Below, in pieces: positions 34,499 to 42,841 of a stretch of DNA of 64,000 nt. Position 1 is the stretch's first letter; every line of letters starts with the position of its first letter. Origin of the DNA: Rhodococcus spelaei (GTDB lineage Bacteria > Actinomycetota > Actinomycetes > Mycobacteriales > Mycobacteriaceae); NCBI RefSeq assembly GCF_006704125.1, contig NZ_VIGH01000010.1, forward strand, positions 62,001 through 126,000, read 5' to 3'. Under the pieces are notes generated by a model. The model did no database searches. It was not told where the DNA came from and saw only the letters and a list, made by a program, of their open reading frames with translations. The translations under genes and the position numbers were made by a program.

Positions 34499-36229
34499 CT
34501 ATCCGCGCAGCCGGCGCACGGCCAGGACCGCCCCGGCACCGCCGACCACCAGCAACACCAGCGCCAGGCCGATGCCGGTCTGGGTGTTGAAACCGAGACC
34601 GGCCTCGCCGCCGTCGATGGCATGCGGGCGCTCACCCTGCTGGCCGCCGTTGCCGGGGGCCGTGGTCTGCGGGGTGGTACTCGGCTGCGCCGGAGTGCTC
34701 GGAGTCGTCGTGCTCGGCTGCGCCGGCGTGGTCGGAGTCGTCGTGCTCGGCGGAGTCGTCGGCTTCGTCGGGGTGCTCGGGCCGGTCGAACCGGTCGAGC
34801 CGCCGTTGCTGCCGGATCCGTTGCTGCCCTCGCCGTTGCTGCCGAGGTCGCTGCTGCCGAGCGCGGCGCTACCCAGACCGGCGCTGCCCAGACCCGCACC
34901 GAGGCTGCCGAGTGCGCTGCCGGTGCCGAGGCTGCCGAGGCCACCGAGGCTCCCGAGTCCGCCGAGGCTTCCAGTGCTGCCGAGCGAGCCGGTGCCCTCG
35001 TCGTCGACGAAGACGGCGTGCGCGGTGGCCTTCAGCTTGGACGAGGTGGTGTCGAAGGTCGCGAAGACCTGGCACTCACGACGGGGCTCGCCCGGGTGCT
35101 CGACATCAGAGTTGGCCTGGTTCCAGTGGATGTTCTGCACCGGCGAGCCGGTGCCCGCGACGGAAAGGTCCACCCGGCCGTCCGTGTCCGAGGTGACGCA
35201 CAGCGTGACCTTGGTACCCGCCGCACCCGAGCCCTTCACGACGATCTTGTCGCCAGTGATGACGGCGTCGCCCCCGCACAGTGTGACAGTCGCGTTCGGC
35301 GGCAGGGTCAGGTCGAGTTCCTGGTCGTACAGGTTGGTCGTCAGGGTGAACTTCGCCGTGTCACCGACCGGGAGTTCGTCGCCGGGAGTCGGGTCGGTGC
35401 GCTGGAGCTCGAGCACCACCTTCTCGTCGGGCATCGAGGCGAGGATCTCCTTCTGCTTCTCCTTGCCGATCAGCTTGTCGCACAACGCGGCGTCGCCGAC
35501 GCCGTAGTCCGAGATGCACCAGACCGCGTCCTGCAGCGCGTTGCGGTTGGCCTGCGACGAGTTGTTGGTCCAGGTCGAAGTGCCGCCGTTGTCCGGGTAG
35601 GTGTGCGGCCACTCGACGCCGTTCAGCAGGAGGAAGCTGATGATCTTCTCCTGGTCGGCCGAAAGCTTCTCGTTGCCCTTCTTCGGCAACGTCGGGCCGA
35701 CCGGCTCGCCATAGTCGTTGAGCTGCGTGCCCGGCTCGACGGGCTCACCGGTCATTGGGTTCGTCCAGCCCTCTGTCGCGACCCCGGCACAGGTGCCCTT
35801 CTCCGCGTCGGTGCAGTACATCCACTCGGCGACCGGCTTGCCGTCCACCATGCGGACACCGCAGATCGGCGGGTACTGGATGGTGATGTCGTCCTCGGGC
35901 AGGTTGCCGTACAGCGGCACAACGTTGCCTGCGTTGTAGCTCTCCAACCGCGTCCCGATGAGGGTCAGCTGTCCCGCGAGGGGCGTCCACGCGGTCGCCT
36001 CACACACCGGTGCGGTGAAGCTGCCTGCCGCGGCCTTCACAGCAGGCTTCGTGGTCGCGGCCGGTGCCGTGGTCGTGGCCGGTGCCGTAGTGGTGGTCGG
36101 CTGGGCAGGCTGGGCCGGCTGGGCGAAGGCGACGCCCGCCCCACCCGCGCTCACCAGGGCCATCGCGCCCACTACTGCGATCCCCGCGCGGACGCGCGAC
36201 AACCAGGGTCGTTTCGACTGACTTCTCAC
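34499..36229 (-). CDS. Thioester-domain (TQXA-type) surface protein
   Basis: A 576-aa exported, cell-surface protein. A signal peptide occupies residues 1-37 (cleavage after AFAQ is likely), then a Pro/Thr-rich spacer. The thioester domain spans about 70-260, with Cys139 (MYCTD) and Gln233 in LQDAVWC, the pair expected to form an internal Cys-Gln thioester that can bond host or surface ligands. A beta-rich region follows (about 265-420), then Gly-Ser-Leu repeats (about 420-475) and a Thr/Pro stalk. The C-terminus is a sorting signal (hydrophobic helix, then RRLRG), but the motif before it reads NTQTG at 548-552 rather than LPxTG. GTG start with AGGATGG upstream. Confidence 0.86.
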   Translation of the reverse strand: MRSQSKRPWLSRVRAGIAVVGAMALVSAGGAGVAFAQPAQPAQPTTTTAPATTTAPAATTKPAVKAAAGSFTAPVCEATAWTPLAGQLTLIGTRLESYNAGNVVPLYGNLPEDDITIQYPPICGVRMVDGKPVAEWMYCTDAEKGTCAGVATEGWTNPMTGEPVEPGTQLNDYGEPVGPTLPKKGNEKLSADQEKIISFLLLNGVEWPHTYPDNGGTSTWTNNSSQANRNALQDAVWCISDYGVGDAALCDKLIGKEKQKEILASMPDEKVVLELQRTDPTPGDELPVGDTAKFTLTTNLYDQELDLTLPPNATVTLCGGDAVITGDKIVVKGSGAAGTKVTLCVTSDTDGRVDLSVAGTGSPVQNIHWNQANSDVEHPGEPRRECQVFATFDTTSSKLKATAHAVFVDDEGTGSLGSTGSLGGLGSLGGLGSLGTGSALGSLGAGLGSAGLGSAALGSSDLGSNGEGSNGSGSNGGSTGSTGPSTPTKPTTPPSTTTPTTPAQPSTTTPSTPAQPSTTPQTTAPGNGGQQGERPHAIDGGEAGLGFNTQTGIGLALVLLVVGGAGAVLAVRRLRG

Positions 36230-36564
36230 TCAAACCATCCTGAGTTCGTTTGACAAATTCACCCCGTAGGGCCCACCCCGGAATTCGTGCATCGGAGCAG
36301 CGATGTGCGCCACCAATGGGTAGCGGCGCGGTAACTGTAAACCATGCCCAGGGAAATACTCAGGTCACGACTTAGTAAAGTTCCGACTACCTGCAGCTCA
36401 AGAACCACATTGTGACCAAGTCGACACCGTGCGCGTCCCGGACTGCGGCCTCGGCGCAGCGGCACGTTTGCCGGACGCTCGGATGCGCCCCGAGCGGGAG
36501 TGCGGGACGCTTCTACCCCGCGCGCCGCGTGACTATCGACGGTGGACCGGCGAAGGATGGTGCC
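36230..36564. other. Divergent intergenic region (335 bp)
   Basis: No gene is supported here. It separates the surface-protein gene (minus) from the FAD oxidase gene (plus) and must carry both promoters. The stretch 36328-36420 is clearly more AT-rich than its surroundings (TAAACC, TTAGTAAAG), a likely promoter zone. No riboswitch was recognised. Confidence 0.55.
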
Positions 36565-37932
36565 ATGACCGCCGACCTCACCGCGCTCGCTGCCACCCTC
36601 CCCGACGGCGCGCTGCTCACCGACCCGGACGTCACCGCCGGCTACCGCCAGGACTGGGCCGCCGACCCGAACGCGGGCACCCCGCTCGCGGTGGTCCGGG
36701 CGACCTGCACCGAGGACGTGCAGGCGGTGATGCGGTGGGCCACCGCGCATCGCGTACCGGTGGTCCCGCGCGGCGCCGGATCGGGACTGTCGGGCGGGTC
36801 GTCCGCGGTGGACGGCGGCATCGTGCTCACCACCGAGAAGATGCGCGCCATCACCGTCGACCCGGTCACCCGCGTCGCGGTGGTCCAGCCCGGACTGCTC
36901 AACGCCGCGGTCAAGCGGGCGGTCGCCGAGCACGGCCTCTGGTATCCGCCGGACCCGTCGTCGTTCGAGATCTGCTCGATCGGTGGCAACGCGGCGACCA
37001 ACGCGGGCGGGCTGTGCTGTGTGAAGTACGGCGTCACCACCGACTACGTGCTCGGCCTGCAGGTGGTGCTGGCCGACGGCACCGCGGTGCGGCTGGGTGG
37101 ACCACGCCTCAAGGACGTCGCGGGACTGTCCCTGACCAAGCTGTTCGTCGGCAGCGAGGGCACCCTCGGCGTCATCACGGAGATCACGCTGCGGCTGATC
37201 CCCGCGCAGTCGCCGGCGTCGACGCTGGTCGCGTCCTTCGAATCGGTGCAGGACGCCGCCGACGCGGTGCTCGCGATCACCCGCACGATGCGGCCGGCGA
37301 TGCTCGAGTTCATGGACCAGGCCAGCATCAACGCGGTCGAGGACTCGGTGCGGATGGGCCTGAACCGCAACGCCCGCGCGCTGCTGCTCGCGCAGTCCGA
37401 CGCGCCCGGGGCGGCCGCCGCGGCGGAGATCGCGACGATGGTCGCGGCCTGCGAAAGTCACGGTGCGACAGAGGTGTTCGCCACCGACGATCCCGAGGAG
37501 GGCGAGGCGTTCACGGCGGCACGAAGGGCGGTGTTCCCGGCGGTGCAGGCGCTGGGCACCCTGCTGCTCGAGGACGTCGGGGTGCCGATGGACGCGCTGC
37601 CGCGACTCATCACCGGCGTCGAGGAGATCGCCGGCGACTGCGACGTGCTGATCTGTGTGGTCGCGCACGCCGGCGACGGCAACACCCACCCGCTGATCGT
37701 GTTCGACCCCACCGATCCCGGCGAGGTCGATCGGGCGCACCTGGCGTTCGGCCGGGTGATGGACCTGGCGGTCGCGCTGGGCGGGACGATCACCGGTGAG
37801 CACGGCGTCGGCCGGCTCAAGCGCGACTGGCTGCCGAATCAGTTGGGCGAGGACGTGATGGAGTTGACCCGGCGGATCAAGACCGCGCTCGACCCCGACG
37901 GAATCCTGAACCCGGGCGCGATCCTCAAATAG
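36565..37932 (+). CDS. FAD-linked oxidase, GlcD/D-lactate dehydrogenase type
   Basis: A 455-aa flavoprotein of the VAO family. The FAD-binding half contains PVVPRGAGSGLSGGSSAVDGG (about residues 65-85), SSFEICSIGGNAATNAGGLCCVKYG and LFVGSEGTLGVITEITLRL. The C-terminal half has VVAHAGDGNTHP and ITGEHGVGRLKRDWL, the metal and substrate-binding signatures of glycolate/D-lactate dehydrogenases. It oxidises a 2-hydroxyacid; which one is unknown. ATG with AAGGATGG upstream. It converges on the PPE-like gene with one base between stops. Confidence 0.9.
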   Translation: MTADLTALAATLPDGALLTDPDVTAGYRQDWAADPNAGTPLAVVRATCTEDVQAVMRWATAHRVPVVPRGAGSGLSGGSSAVDGGIVLTTEKMRAITVDPVTRVAVVQPGLLNAAVKRAVAEHGLWYPPDPSSFEICSIGGNAATNAGGLCCVKYGVTTDYVLGLQVVLADGTAVRLGGPRLKDVAGLSLTKLFVGSEGTLGVITEITLRLIPAQSPASTLVASFESVQDAADAVLAITRTMRPAMLEFMDQASINAVEDSVRMGLNRNARALLLAQSDAPGAAAAAEIATMVAACESHGATEVFATDDPEEGEAFTAARRAVFPAVQALGTLLLEDVGVPMDALPRLITGVEEIAGDCDVLICVVAHAGDGNTHPLIVFDPTDPGEVDRAHLAFGRVMDLAVALGGTITGEHGVGRLKRDWLPNQLGEDVMELTRRIKTALDPDGILNPGAILK

Positions 37933-37933
37933 G

Positions 37934-39430
37934 TCAGGCCCCGAGCACCGGCGGCGCGACCTTCGGCAGGCTGCCGACGATCTCGTTGCCGTTGTCCACG
38001 TTGATCAGGTAACCGGGTGTCTTGTGCTCGGTGTCCTCGTCGCCCCGGCCACGGGCGCCCGCGCCGGGCATCATGCCCGCACCGGGTGCGCCGGGCTTGC
38101 CCGCGGCCGCGGCCCCGATCGACGCGCCGGTTCCGGCCGACGCGGGCGCGCCCGAGATCCCGCCGCCCACCATTCCGCCGGGGACCCCGCCGCCGAGGCC
38201 GGCCGATCCCCCACCGAATCCGGACGAGCCTGCGCCGCCGCCGCCGCCGCCGTATCCGGAGCCGGTGCCCGTTCCTGTGCCGCCGTGTGATCCCGTGTAG
38301 CCGCCCGCGGCCGGTCCGGCACTCGGGGCGTAGCCGCCCGCGAATCCCGCGCCGGGTCCCGCGCCGTCGGCGGACGCGGCTGCGGGTCTGGTCCAGGCGG
38401 AGGTCGGATCGGTCTGCGCGAGAGTCGAATTCGCGTTCGGGTTCGACGCGGAAGTCGCGTTCGCGCCGTTCTCGCCGGCCCGGTTGGTGGCGGCGTCGGT
38501 GGTGGTCGGGTCGCCGGGCGCGCCGTGGGTGGTCGTCGGCGCGCTGCCGGTCGAGTCGGGGCTGTGCGCCCCGAAGCCGGTGGGGCCGGACGGGTTCCAC
38601 GCGGAACCGTCTCCGGTGCCACCGCCGATGTCGGCGCCCGGCTCCGGGAACGGTGTCGACTGGCCGGTTCCGTTCGTGACGTCGAGCGGGGTCGGCAGTG
38701 CGGGCACGTTCGTGTCGGCCTGCCTCATCACGGGGGTGTACACGGTCTTCATCACCTGAATCGCCTGCTGATGCGCCTCGTCCCGTTCGTGCAGCAGCGA
38801 CTTGATCATGCCGGCCTGCGGGAGGACCGCATTGAAGGCGGCCTCGAGGATCGAGCCCTGCGCGACGGGCGGCACGGTCGCCTTGACCTGGGCGATGCCG
38901 GTCGCGGCCTCGGCGACCTTGCTACCGATCAGCTGACCCGCGACCGCCAGTTCGTTCGACGCGGTGGCGTACTTGGCGGTCGCCTCCCTGGCCGCCTCGG
39001 CGCCGTCGCCCTCCCAGCCGGCGCCGATCTGCGTCGTGATGTCGGTCTGGAACTTGGTGAGTGCCTGCTCGAGCGAGTTGCCGATCTGGGTCCAGCCCTG
39101 CGCGCTCGCCTGAATCGGCCCCACAGCCATCTCGTCGACCGCCGCCGTGATCTCGGCGTGCGACATCGAGTCGAAGCTGTCCGCGGTGGTGATCGCCGGC
39201 GGGTCGTACCGGCCGCCGAATCGACCGCCGAGGTCCGACTGGGTGCCGTAGATGTCGGAGCGTTCGGAGTTGCCCGCTTCCTGCTCGTTCCGGAGGCGGC
39301 TGCGCTCGCTCAGGTCGTAGCCCGACACGATGTCGATCATCTTGTTGCCGGGGTGGCGGGCCAGTTCGGTGACGTCGGCGCCGAGCCGGACGAGGTTGTC
39401 CTTCAGGTCGTCGAGGCTCGGAAATCCCAT
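37934..39430 (-). CDS. WXG/PPE-like ESX-associated protein with long Gly/Ser-rich tail
   Basis: A 498-aa protein with a helical N-terminal half (residues 1-240) containing a WxG turn (GWEGDGA at 138-144), the hallmark of type VII secretion substrates. A long Gly-, Ser-, Thr- and Pro-rich low-complexity region follows (about 250-455), then a distinct C-terminal motif, KTPGYLINVDNGNEIVGSLPKVAPPVLG. The C-terminal block looks conserved and might be an interaction or recognition site. It is the last gene of a five-gene set with two lipoprotein/helical pairs, one base after the preceding stop. It is probably secreted or displayed by an ESX system encoded elsewhere. Confidence 0.78.
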   Translation of the reverse strand: MGFPSLDDLKDNLVRLGADVTELARHPGNKMIDIVSGYDLSERSRLRNEQEAGNSERSDIYGTQSDLGGRFGGRYDPPAITTADSFDSMSHAEITAAVDEMAVGPIQASAQGWTQIGNSLEQALTKFQTDITTQIGAGWEGDGAEAAREATAKYATASNELAVAGQLIGSKVAEAATGIAQVKATVPPVAQGSILEAAFNAVLPQAGMIKSLLHERDEAHQQAIQVMKTVYTPVMRQADTNVPALPTPLDVTNGTGQSTPFPEPGADIGGGTGDGSAWNPSGPTGFGAHSPDSTGSAPTTTHGAPGDPTTTDAATNRAGENGANATSASNPNANSTLAQTDPTSAWTRPAAASADGAGPGAGFAGGYAPSAGPAAGGYTGSHGGTGTGTGSGYGGGGGGAGSSGFGGGSAGLGGGVPGGMVGGGISGAPASAGTGASIGAAAAGKPGAPGAGMMPGAGARGRGDEDTEHKTPGYLINVDNGNEIVGSLPKVAPPVLGA

Positions 39431-39431
39431 G

Positions 39432-39821
39432 TCAGTTCCCCCTCATCGTGGCGCCGGCGCTGTCGATCCCGCGCGCCGCAGCGGCGTCCGAGGCCGCGTA
39501 CCTGGCTTCGATCTCTTCGAACACGTGCTGCATCTGCTCGACCACCTTGATGTGGTCCGCGATTGCCTGGTCGAGCGAGTAGTCGCCGTTGGCAGCCTTC
39601 TTCTCGAACTTGGCGGCGAGGGCGACTCCGGATTTGAGTTGGGTTCCGAAGCCATCGATGCTGGCCAATCCCATTGCGTTCCTCTTGATCTCCACCAACT
39701 CGATCAAAAAGGCGGAACAACGCTGCGCGCACTGGCGAGCAACGCCTCGATTCAAGTGAAGTTGACCTGATGCAGCGCTCGCCGCGAGCGAGTTCCATTG
39801 CGATGGCGCGTTGTCAGTCAT
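39432..39821 (-). CDS. Helical ESX-type small protein, paralogue B
   Basis: A 129-aa, mostly helical protein. It shares with the gene at 40469-40852 the core VAQQ/RQCAQRCS, GFGTxLxSGVALAAK and EKKAAxGDYSLDxAIADHIxVVExM, so the two are clear paralogues. No WxG is present. The size and gene context (next to a WXG/PPE-like gene) suggest a partner or chaperone of that protein; this is an inference. Two cysteines (CAQRC) are conserved in both copies. Confidence 0.72.
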   Translation of the reverse strand: MTDNAPSQWNSLAASAASGQLHLNRGVARQCAQRCSAFLIELVEIKRNAMGLASIDGFGTQLKSGVALAAKFEKKAANGDYSLDQAIADHIKVVEQMQHVFEEIEARYAASDAAAARGIDSAGATMRGN

Positions 39822-39862
39822 TCGAACCCCCATCCGTGATGGCGGATCCATTGAAAGTTGGG

Positions 39863-40387
39863 TCACCGGGGAACATATGGCTCCAACCCACGCGCCGATC
39901 GCAGCGCTATCGCGCAGCGATCTTCGGATGTCGAATCCGCTGTGTTGAGGATTGCCCTGACAAGCACTGCGCCGGTTTCAGTGCGAAGCGCGATGTCGCA
40001 AAGCTCCGCCCTGTGGTCGCCTACTTCCTGGTACGACACCGCCTCGCGACTTCCGACCTGCACTGCCTCGAAGTTCGTGTTCCGTGGGTTCAAGCGGACT
40101 TCCTCGAAGGTCCTGGTCGTCGCGAATACCGACAAGGTGTAGCCCTGTCCCCTCCACCCGCAGATATTCCAACCCGGCTGCTTGACGCCTTGGATGTCGC
40201 GCGACGCAGTGGCCGGATCGACACCCACCGCCTGCAACGCATCATCAGGAATGTCGTCACACGGACTGAACACCGGCTCCCCCGCCGCCGCCCCGACCGC
40301 GTCAGCCTTGCCGTCGACCGCTCCCGACCCGCACCCCGCCAGCAGCAAGGCGGCACCGACCACGCCGACCATCACCTGCACGCGCAC
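39863..40387 (-). CDS. DUF3558 lipoprotein, paralogue B
   Basis: A 174-aa lipoprotein: short basic N-terminus, hydrophobic segment, and lipobox LLLAGC. The DUF3558 domain starts with FSPCDDIPDDALQAVGVDP, followed by WNICGWRG and further cysteines (ELCDIA, DRCAIA) that probably form disulfides. GTG start with GAGGGGG 7 nt upstream. The 5' half is nearly identical at DNA level to the gene at 40888-41415, showing a tandem duplication. DUF3558 proteins are common in mycolata and their role is not known. Confidence 0.8.
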   Translation of the reverse strand: MRVQVMVGVVGAALLLAGCGSGAVDGKADAVGAAAGEPVFSPCDDIPDDALQAVGVDPATASRDIQGVKQPGWNICGWRGQGYTLSVFATTRTFEEVRLNPRNTNFEAVQVGSREAVSYQEVGDHRAELCDIALRTETGAVLVRAILNTADSTSEDRCAIALRSARGLEPYVPR

Positions 40388-40468
40388 CCGCCACCCCCTC
40401 ACAGAATCCAGACCGATCCACTCAGACAGACGCAGCAGTGCCGCACCTGGTTCCAACCACCATCGGAG

Positions 40469-40852
40469 TCACCCCGGCAAAGGCGCGCCGGCACTTGTGA
40501 TCCGCGTGGTTCCCGACTCCTCCACCGAGATGAACTTTGCACCGATCTGCTCGAACAAGCGCTGCATCTTCTCAACGACCTCGATGTGGTCCGCGATCGC
40601 GCGGTCGAGCGAATAGTCGCCTCCGGCCGCCTTCTTCTCGGACTTCGCAGCAAGGGCAACGCCGGAACGGAGACGGGTGCCGAAACCGTCAACTTTTGTG
40701 AGCCCTTGCGCATCTAGTTGCAGGTCCATCAAGCGGGCGACGAACTCGGAGCAGCGCTGAGCGCATTGCTGGGCAACGTTGGGGTCGAGGTAGAGCTGTC
40801 CTGCCTGAACTGATTCGCCGAGACGATCCCAATTTGAATCCGCTTCGCTCAT
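40469..40852 (-). CDS. Helical ESX-type small protein, paralogue A
   Basis: A 127-aa paralogue of the gene at 39432-39821, with the shared NVAQQCAQRCSEF, VDGFGTRLRSGVALAAKSEKKAAGGDYSLD and ADHIEVVEKMQ stretches. The start is set by GGAGGGG 8 nt before the ATG; an in-frame start six codons upstream overlaps that site. It sits 35 nt after lipoprotein A and 81 nt before lipoprotein B. Confidence 0.72.
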   Translation of the reverse strand: MSEADSNWDRLGESVQAGQLYLDPNVAQQCAQRCSEFVARLMDLQLDAQGLTKVDGFGTRLRSGVALAAKSEKKAAGGDYSLDRAIADHIEVVEKMQRLFEQIGAKFISVEESGTTRITSAGAPLPG

Positions 40853-40887
40853 GAGCAACCCCTCCGACATCTGAACATGACCGGTCC

Positions 40888-41415
40888 CTATTCCGGGATG
40901 TACGCGGCAAGCGCGCGTGTCCGCTCAACAGCTACAACACATGGGTCCTTGACCACTGGGTCAGTACCGAGGTAAGAAACCGCAATCAGTACCGCACCAC
41001 CACTTGCGCCGATCGCAACATCGCAGTTTCGTCGGGCTTGGTCCGTATTTTCCCGATATGAGAACGCGGTCCGACCAGAGATATCGACCGGAGAGAACTC
41101 TGTGTTCTTCCTGTTGTCGCGCACGTCGTCAAGGGTGTGGGAAGTTGCCAAGACGCTCAACGCCGGGCTCGCTCCTCGCCACTTGCAGATGTTCCACCCC
41201 GGCTGCTTGACCCCGGCAATGTCACGTGTCGCCGTCGTGGGATCCAGGCCAATCGCGGCCAACGCATCACCCGGAATGTCGTCACACGGACTGAACACCG
41301 GCTCCCCCGCCGCCGCCCCGACCGCGTCTGCCTTGCCGTCCACCGACCCCGATCCGCACCCCGCCACCAACAACGCTGCGCCGACCACGCCGACAACCCC
41401 GACCGCTTTCCGCAC
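40888..41415 (-). CDS. DUF3558 lipoprotein, paralogue A
   Basis: A 175-aa lipoprotein with lipobox LLVAGC, followed by the same FSPCDDIP motif and WNICKWRG as its partner copy at 39863-40387. The domains diverge toward the C-terminus (CDVAIGASGGAVLI versus CDIALRTETGAVLV), so the pair is not a very recent duplicate throughout. GTG start with GAGGGGG spaced as in the partner. First gene of the five-gene set. Confidence 0.8.
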   Translation of the reverse strand: MRKAVGVVGVVGAALLVAGCGSGSVDGKADAVGAAAGEPVFSPCDDIPGDALAAIGLDPTTATRDIAGVKQPGWNICKWRGASPALSVLATSHTLDDVRDNRKNTEFSPVDISGRTAFSYRENTDQARRNCDVAIGASGGAVLIAVSYLGTDPVVKDPCVVAVERTRALAAYIPE

Positions 41416-41727
41416 CCGACACCCCCTCGCAGATTCCAGACCGGTCCACCTAAACAGACGCAGCCACACAGCGTCCCGTTCCGTCGAGACCCGATCCATC
41501 AACCCGTCGCGCCCCGAATCACCCCGTCACCTGCGCGTTCGCCGAAGCCGCGCTCCCTCCAACCCCACCGGCACCACCAGCAACAGCCCCCGCCGGGCAG
41601 TCTCACAAATCCGGTCTTCCACGGTCCGCGCCGCCTCCGGCAATCTGTCCGAGGTCCGCGCTAGCGTGGTGTTGTCGGCATGCCGAGGAAGGTCGGCAGT
41701 ACGCAACGCGAGACATGAGGGGGAATC
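41416..41727. other. Divergent intergenic region (312 bp)
   Basis: Between lipoprotein A (minus) and the chaperone-like gene (plus). The first 60 bp repeats the upstream region of lipoprotein B. No RNA gene, hairpin terminator or small ORF with a good ribosome site was seen; both promoters must lie here. Confidence 0.5.
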
Positions 41728-42789
41728 ATGGCCGGGTTCGAGGGGTTCGACACCAGCGTCGAGCGTGCCTGGACCGACTTCCAGGTGCGGTTGGCCGACA
41801 TCATCGCCGCGATGCGCGAGGACGACCTGCTCGCGCTGGAGCTGGGCGAGGAGTCGACCGTCGAGGGCTTCGTGCCGTGTGTGCAGTTCCTGGCCTGGGG
41901 AGCCGGTGAGGTGCGCTGCGAGGTGCCGTCGAACGCGTACCTCGACCCGCGGCACCGACTGTCCGCCGCGGACGAGCAGCGCCTGGTCGAGCTGGGCTGG
42001 CACCGTCCCACCCGCCAGCCTGACGACGAGCCGGACGCCGGGTCGCCCGCGTTCTTCGTCGACAAGCCGGCGAACTGGGCCGACCAGCTCGCCGCGATGG
42101 CGGTCACGGTCTTCCGCGAAACGTGGAGCGTGCCGCACCCGAGCTTCCTGCGGACCGAGGCGGTCGGGACCATCGAAGCGCTCTCGATCGACCCGGTCGA
42201 GCTCGACGACGAGGAGTCCTTCGCCCTGGACCCCGGCGCGGCAGTGGTGCCGCGCGACGACGAGCACCTCTACCAGCTGGTCGCGCTCACCCTCGCCCGA
42301 CTGTTCGACGAGCCGCCCGGCGACGACGAGCACAGCGACTTCCTGCTCGCGCTCGGCCGCGTGGTCGGGTTCGTCGGACCGCACCTCGACGGCGGCGAGG
42401 TGCAGGTCCGGGTGCCGCTGGTGCGCGACGTCAGCGACCGCACCCGGGCGAGCGAACTGATCGCCGACCTGAACCGGCGGTGGCCGCACCTGAAGTTCAC
42501 CCTGACGACGGACCGGGTCGAGGTGTGGGCGGCGGTGCTCGCGAATCCGTATGTCCCGCAACACCTGATCGACATGCTCGAGCAACTGTTCGCATTCGTC
42601 CGGACCGTCGACGACGCGTTCGCGGACCGGTTCGGCGGGCACCTCGAGGGCCTCTCCGAGCCGGACCCGGCGCCGATGGAGGTCGACCACGGCGAACTGA
42701 CCCTCCCGCCGCCCGCGCCGCAGCCGCTGCGGCAGATGGAACTGTTCAGCGATCCCGGGGAGCAGACGCTGTTCGACGAGCCGAACTGA
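41728..42789 (+). CDS. TY-Chap / YbjN-like peptide-binding chaperone-domain protein
   Basis: A 353-aa acidic cytoplasmic protein. The N-terminal domain (AWTDFQVRLADIIAAM, FVPCVQFLAWGAGEVRCEVPSNAYLD, LGWHRP) matches the actinobacterial TY-Chap N-terminal type, related to type III secretion chaperones and YbjN. A second related domain spans about 210-295 (VRVPLVRDVSDRTRASELIADLNRRWP). The tail is proline-rich. Relatives are often beside ESX or toxin-like genes and are thought to bind unfolded peptide. A GAGGGGG site precedes the ATG. The RelA/SpoT-like gene follows after 52 nt. Family assignment is by pattern only. Confidence 0.65.
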   Translation: MAGFEGFDTSVERAWTDFQVRLADIIAAMREDDLLALELGEESTVEGFVPCVQFLAWGAGEVRCEVPSNAYLDPRHRLSAADEQRLVELGWHRPTRQPDDEPDAGSPAFFVDKPANWADQLAAMAVTVFRETWSVPHPSFLRTEAVGTIEALSIDPVELDDEESFALDPGAAVVPRDDEHLYQLVALTLARLFDEPPGDDEHSDFLLALGRVVGFVGPHLDGGEVQVRVPLVRDVSDRTRASELIADLNRRWPHLKFTLTTDRVEVWAAVLANPYVPQHLIDMLEQLFAFVRTVDDAFADRFGGHLEGLSEPDPAPMEVDHGELTLPPPAPQPLRQMELFSDPGEQTLFDEPN

Positions 42790-42841
42790 CCGGCGCCCAC
42801 CCACACACCTGAAGACCCGACGAGGAGCCCCGATCGCGATC

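Larger units (their letters stand above)
39432..41474 (-). repeat. Tandem duplication of a lipoprotein plus helical-protein module
   Basis: Two copies of the same two-gene unit lie head to tail: 40469-41474 and 39432-40446. The best-conserved DNA is the lipoprotein 5' part (about 40249-40330 and 41275-41356) together with its ribosome site and upstream region (40387-40446 against 41415-41474). Confidence 0.75.

Noticed and set aside
38017..38679. Arg/Ser/Pro-rich open frames on the plus strand, PE_PGRS-like in look
   Set aside because: They are antisense to the Gly/Ser-rich tail of the PPE-like protein and lack a start with a ribosome site.
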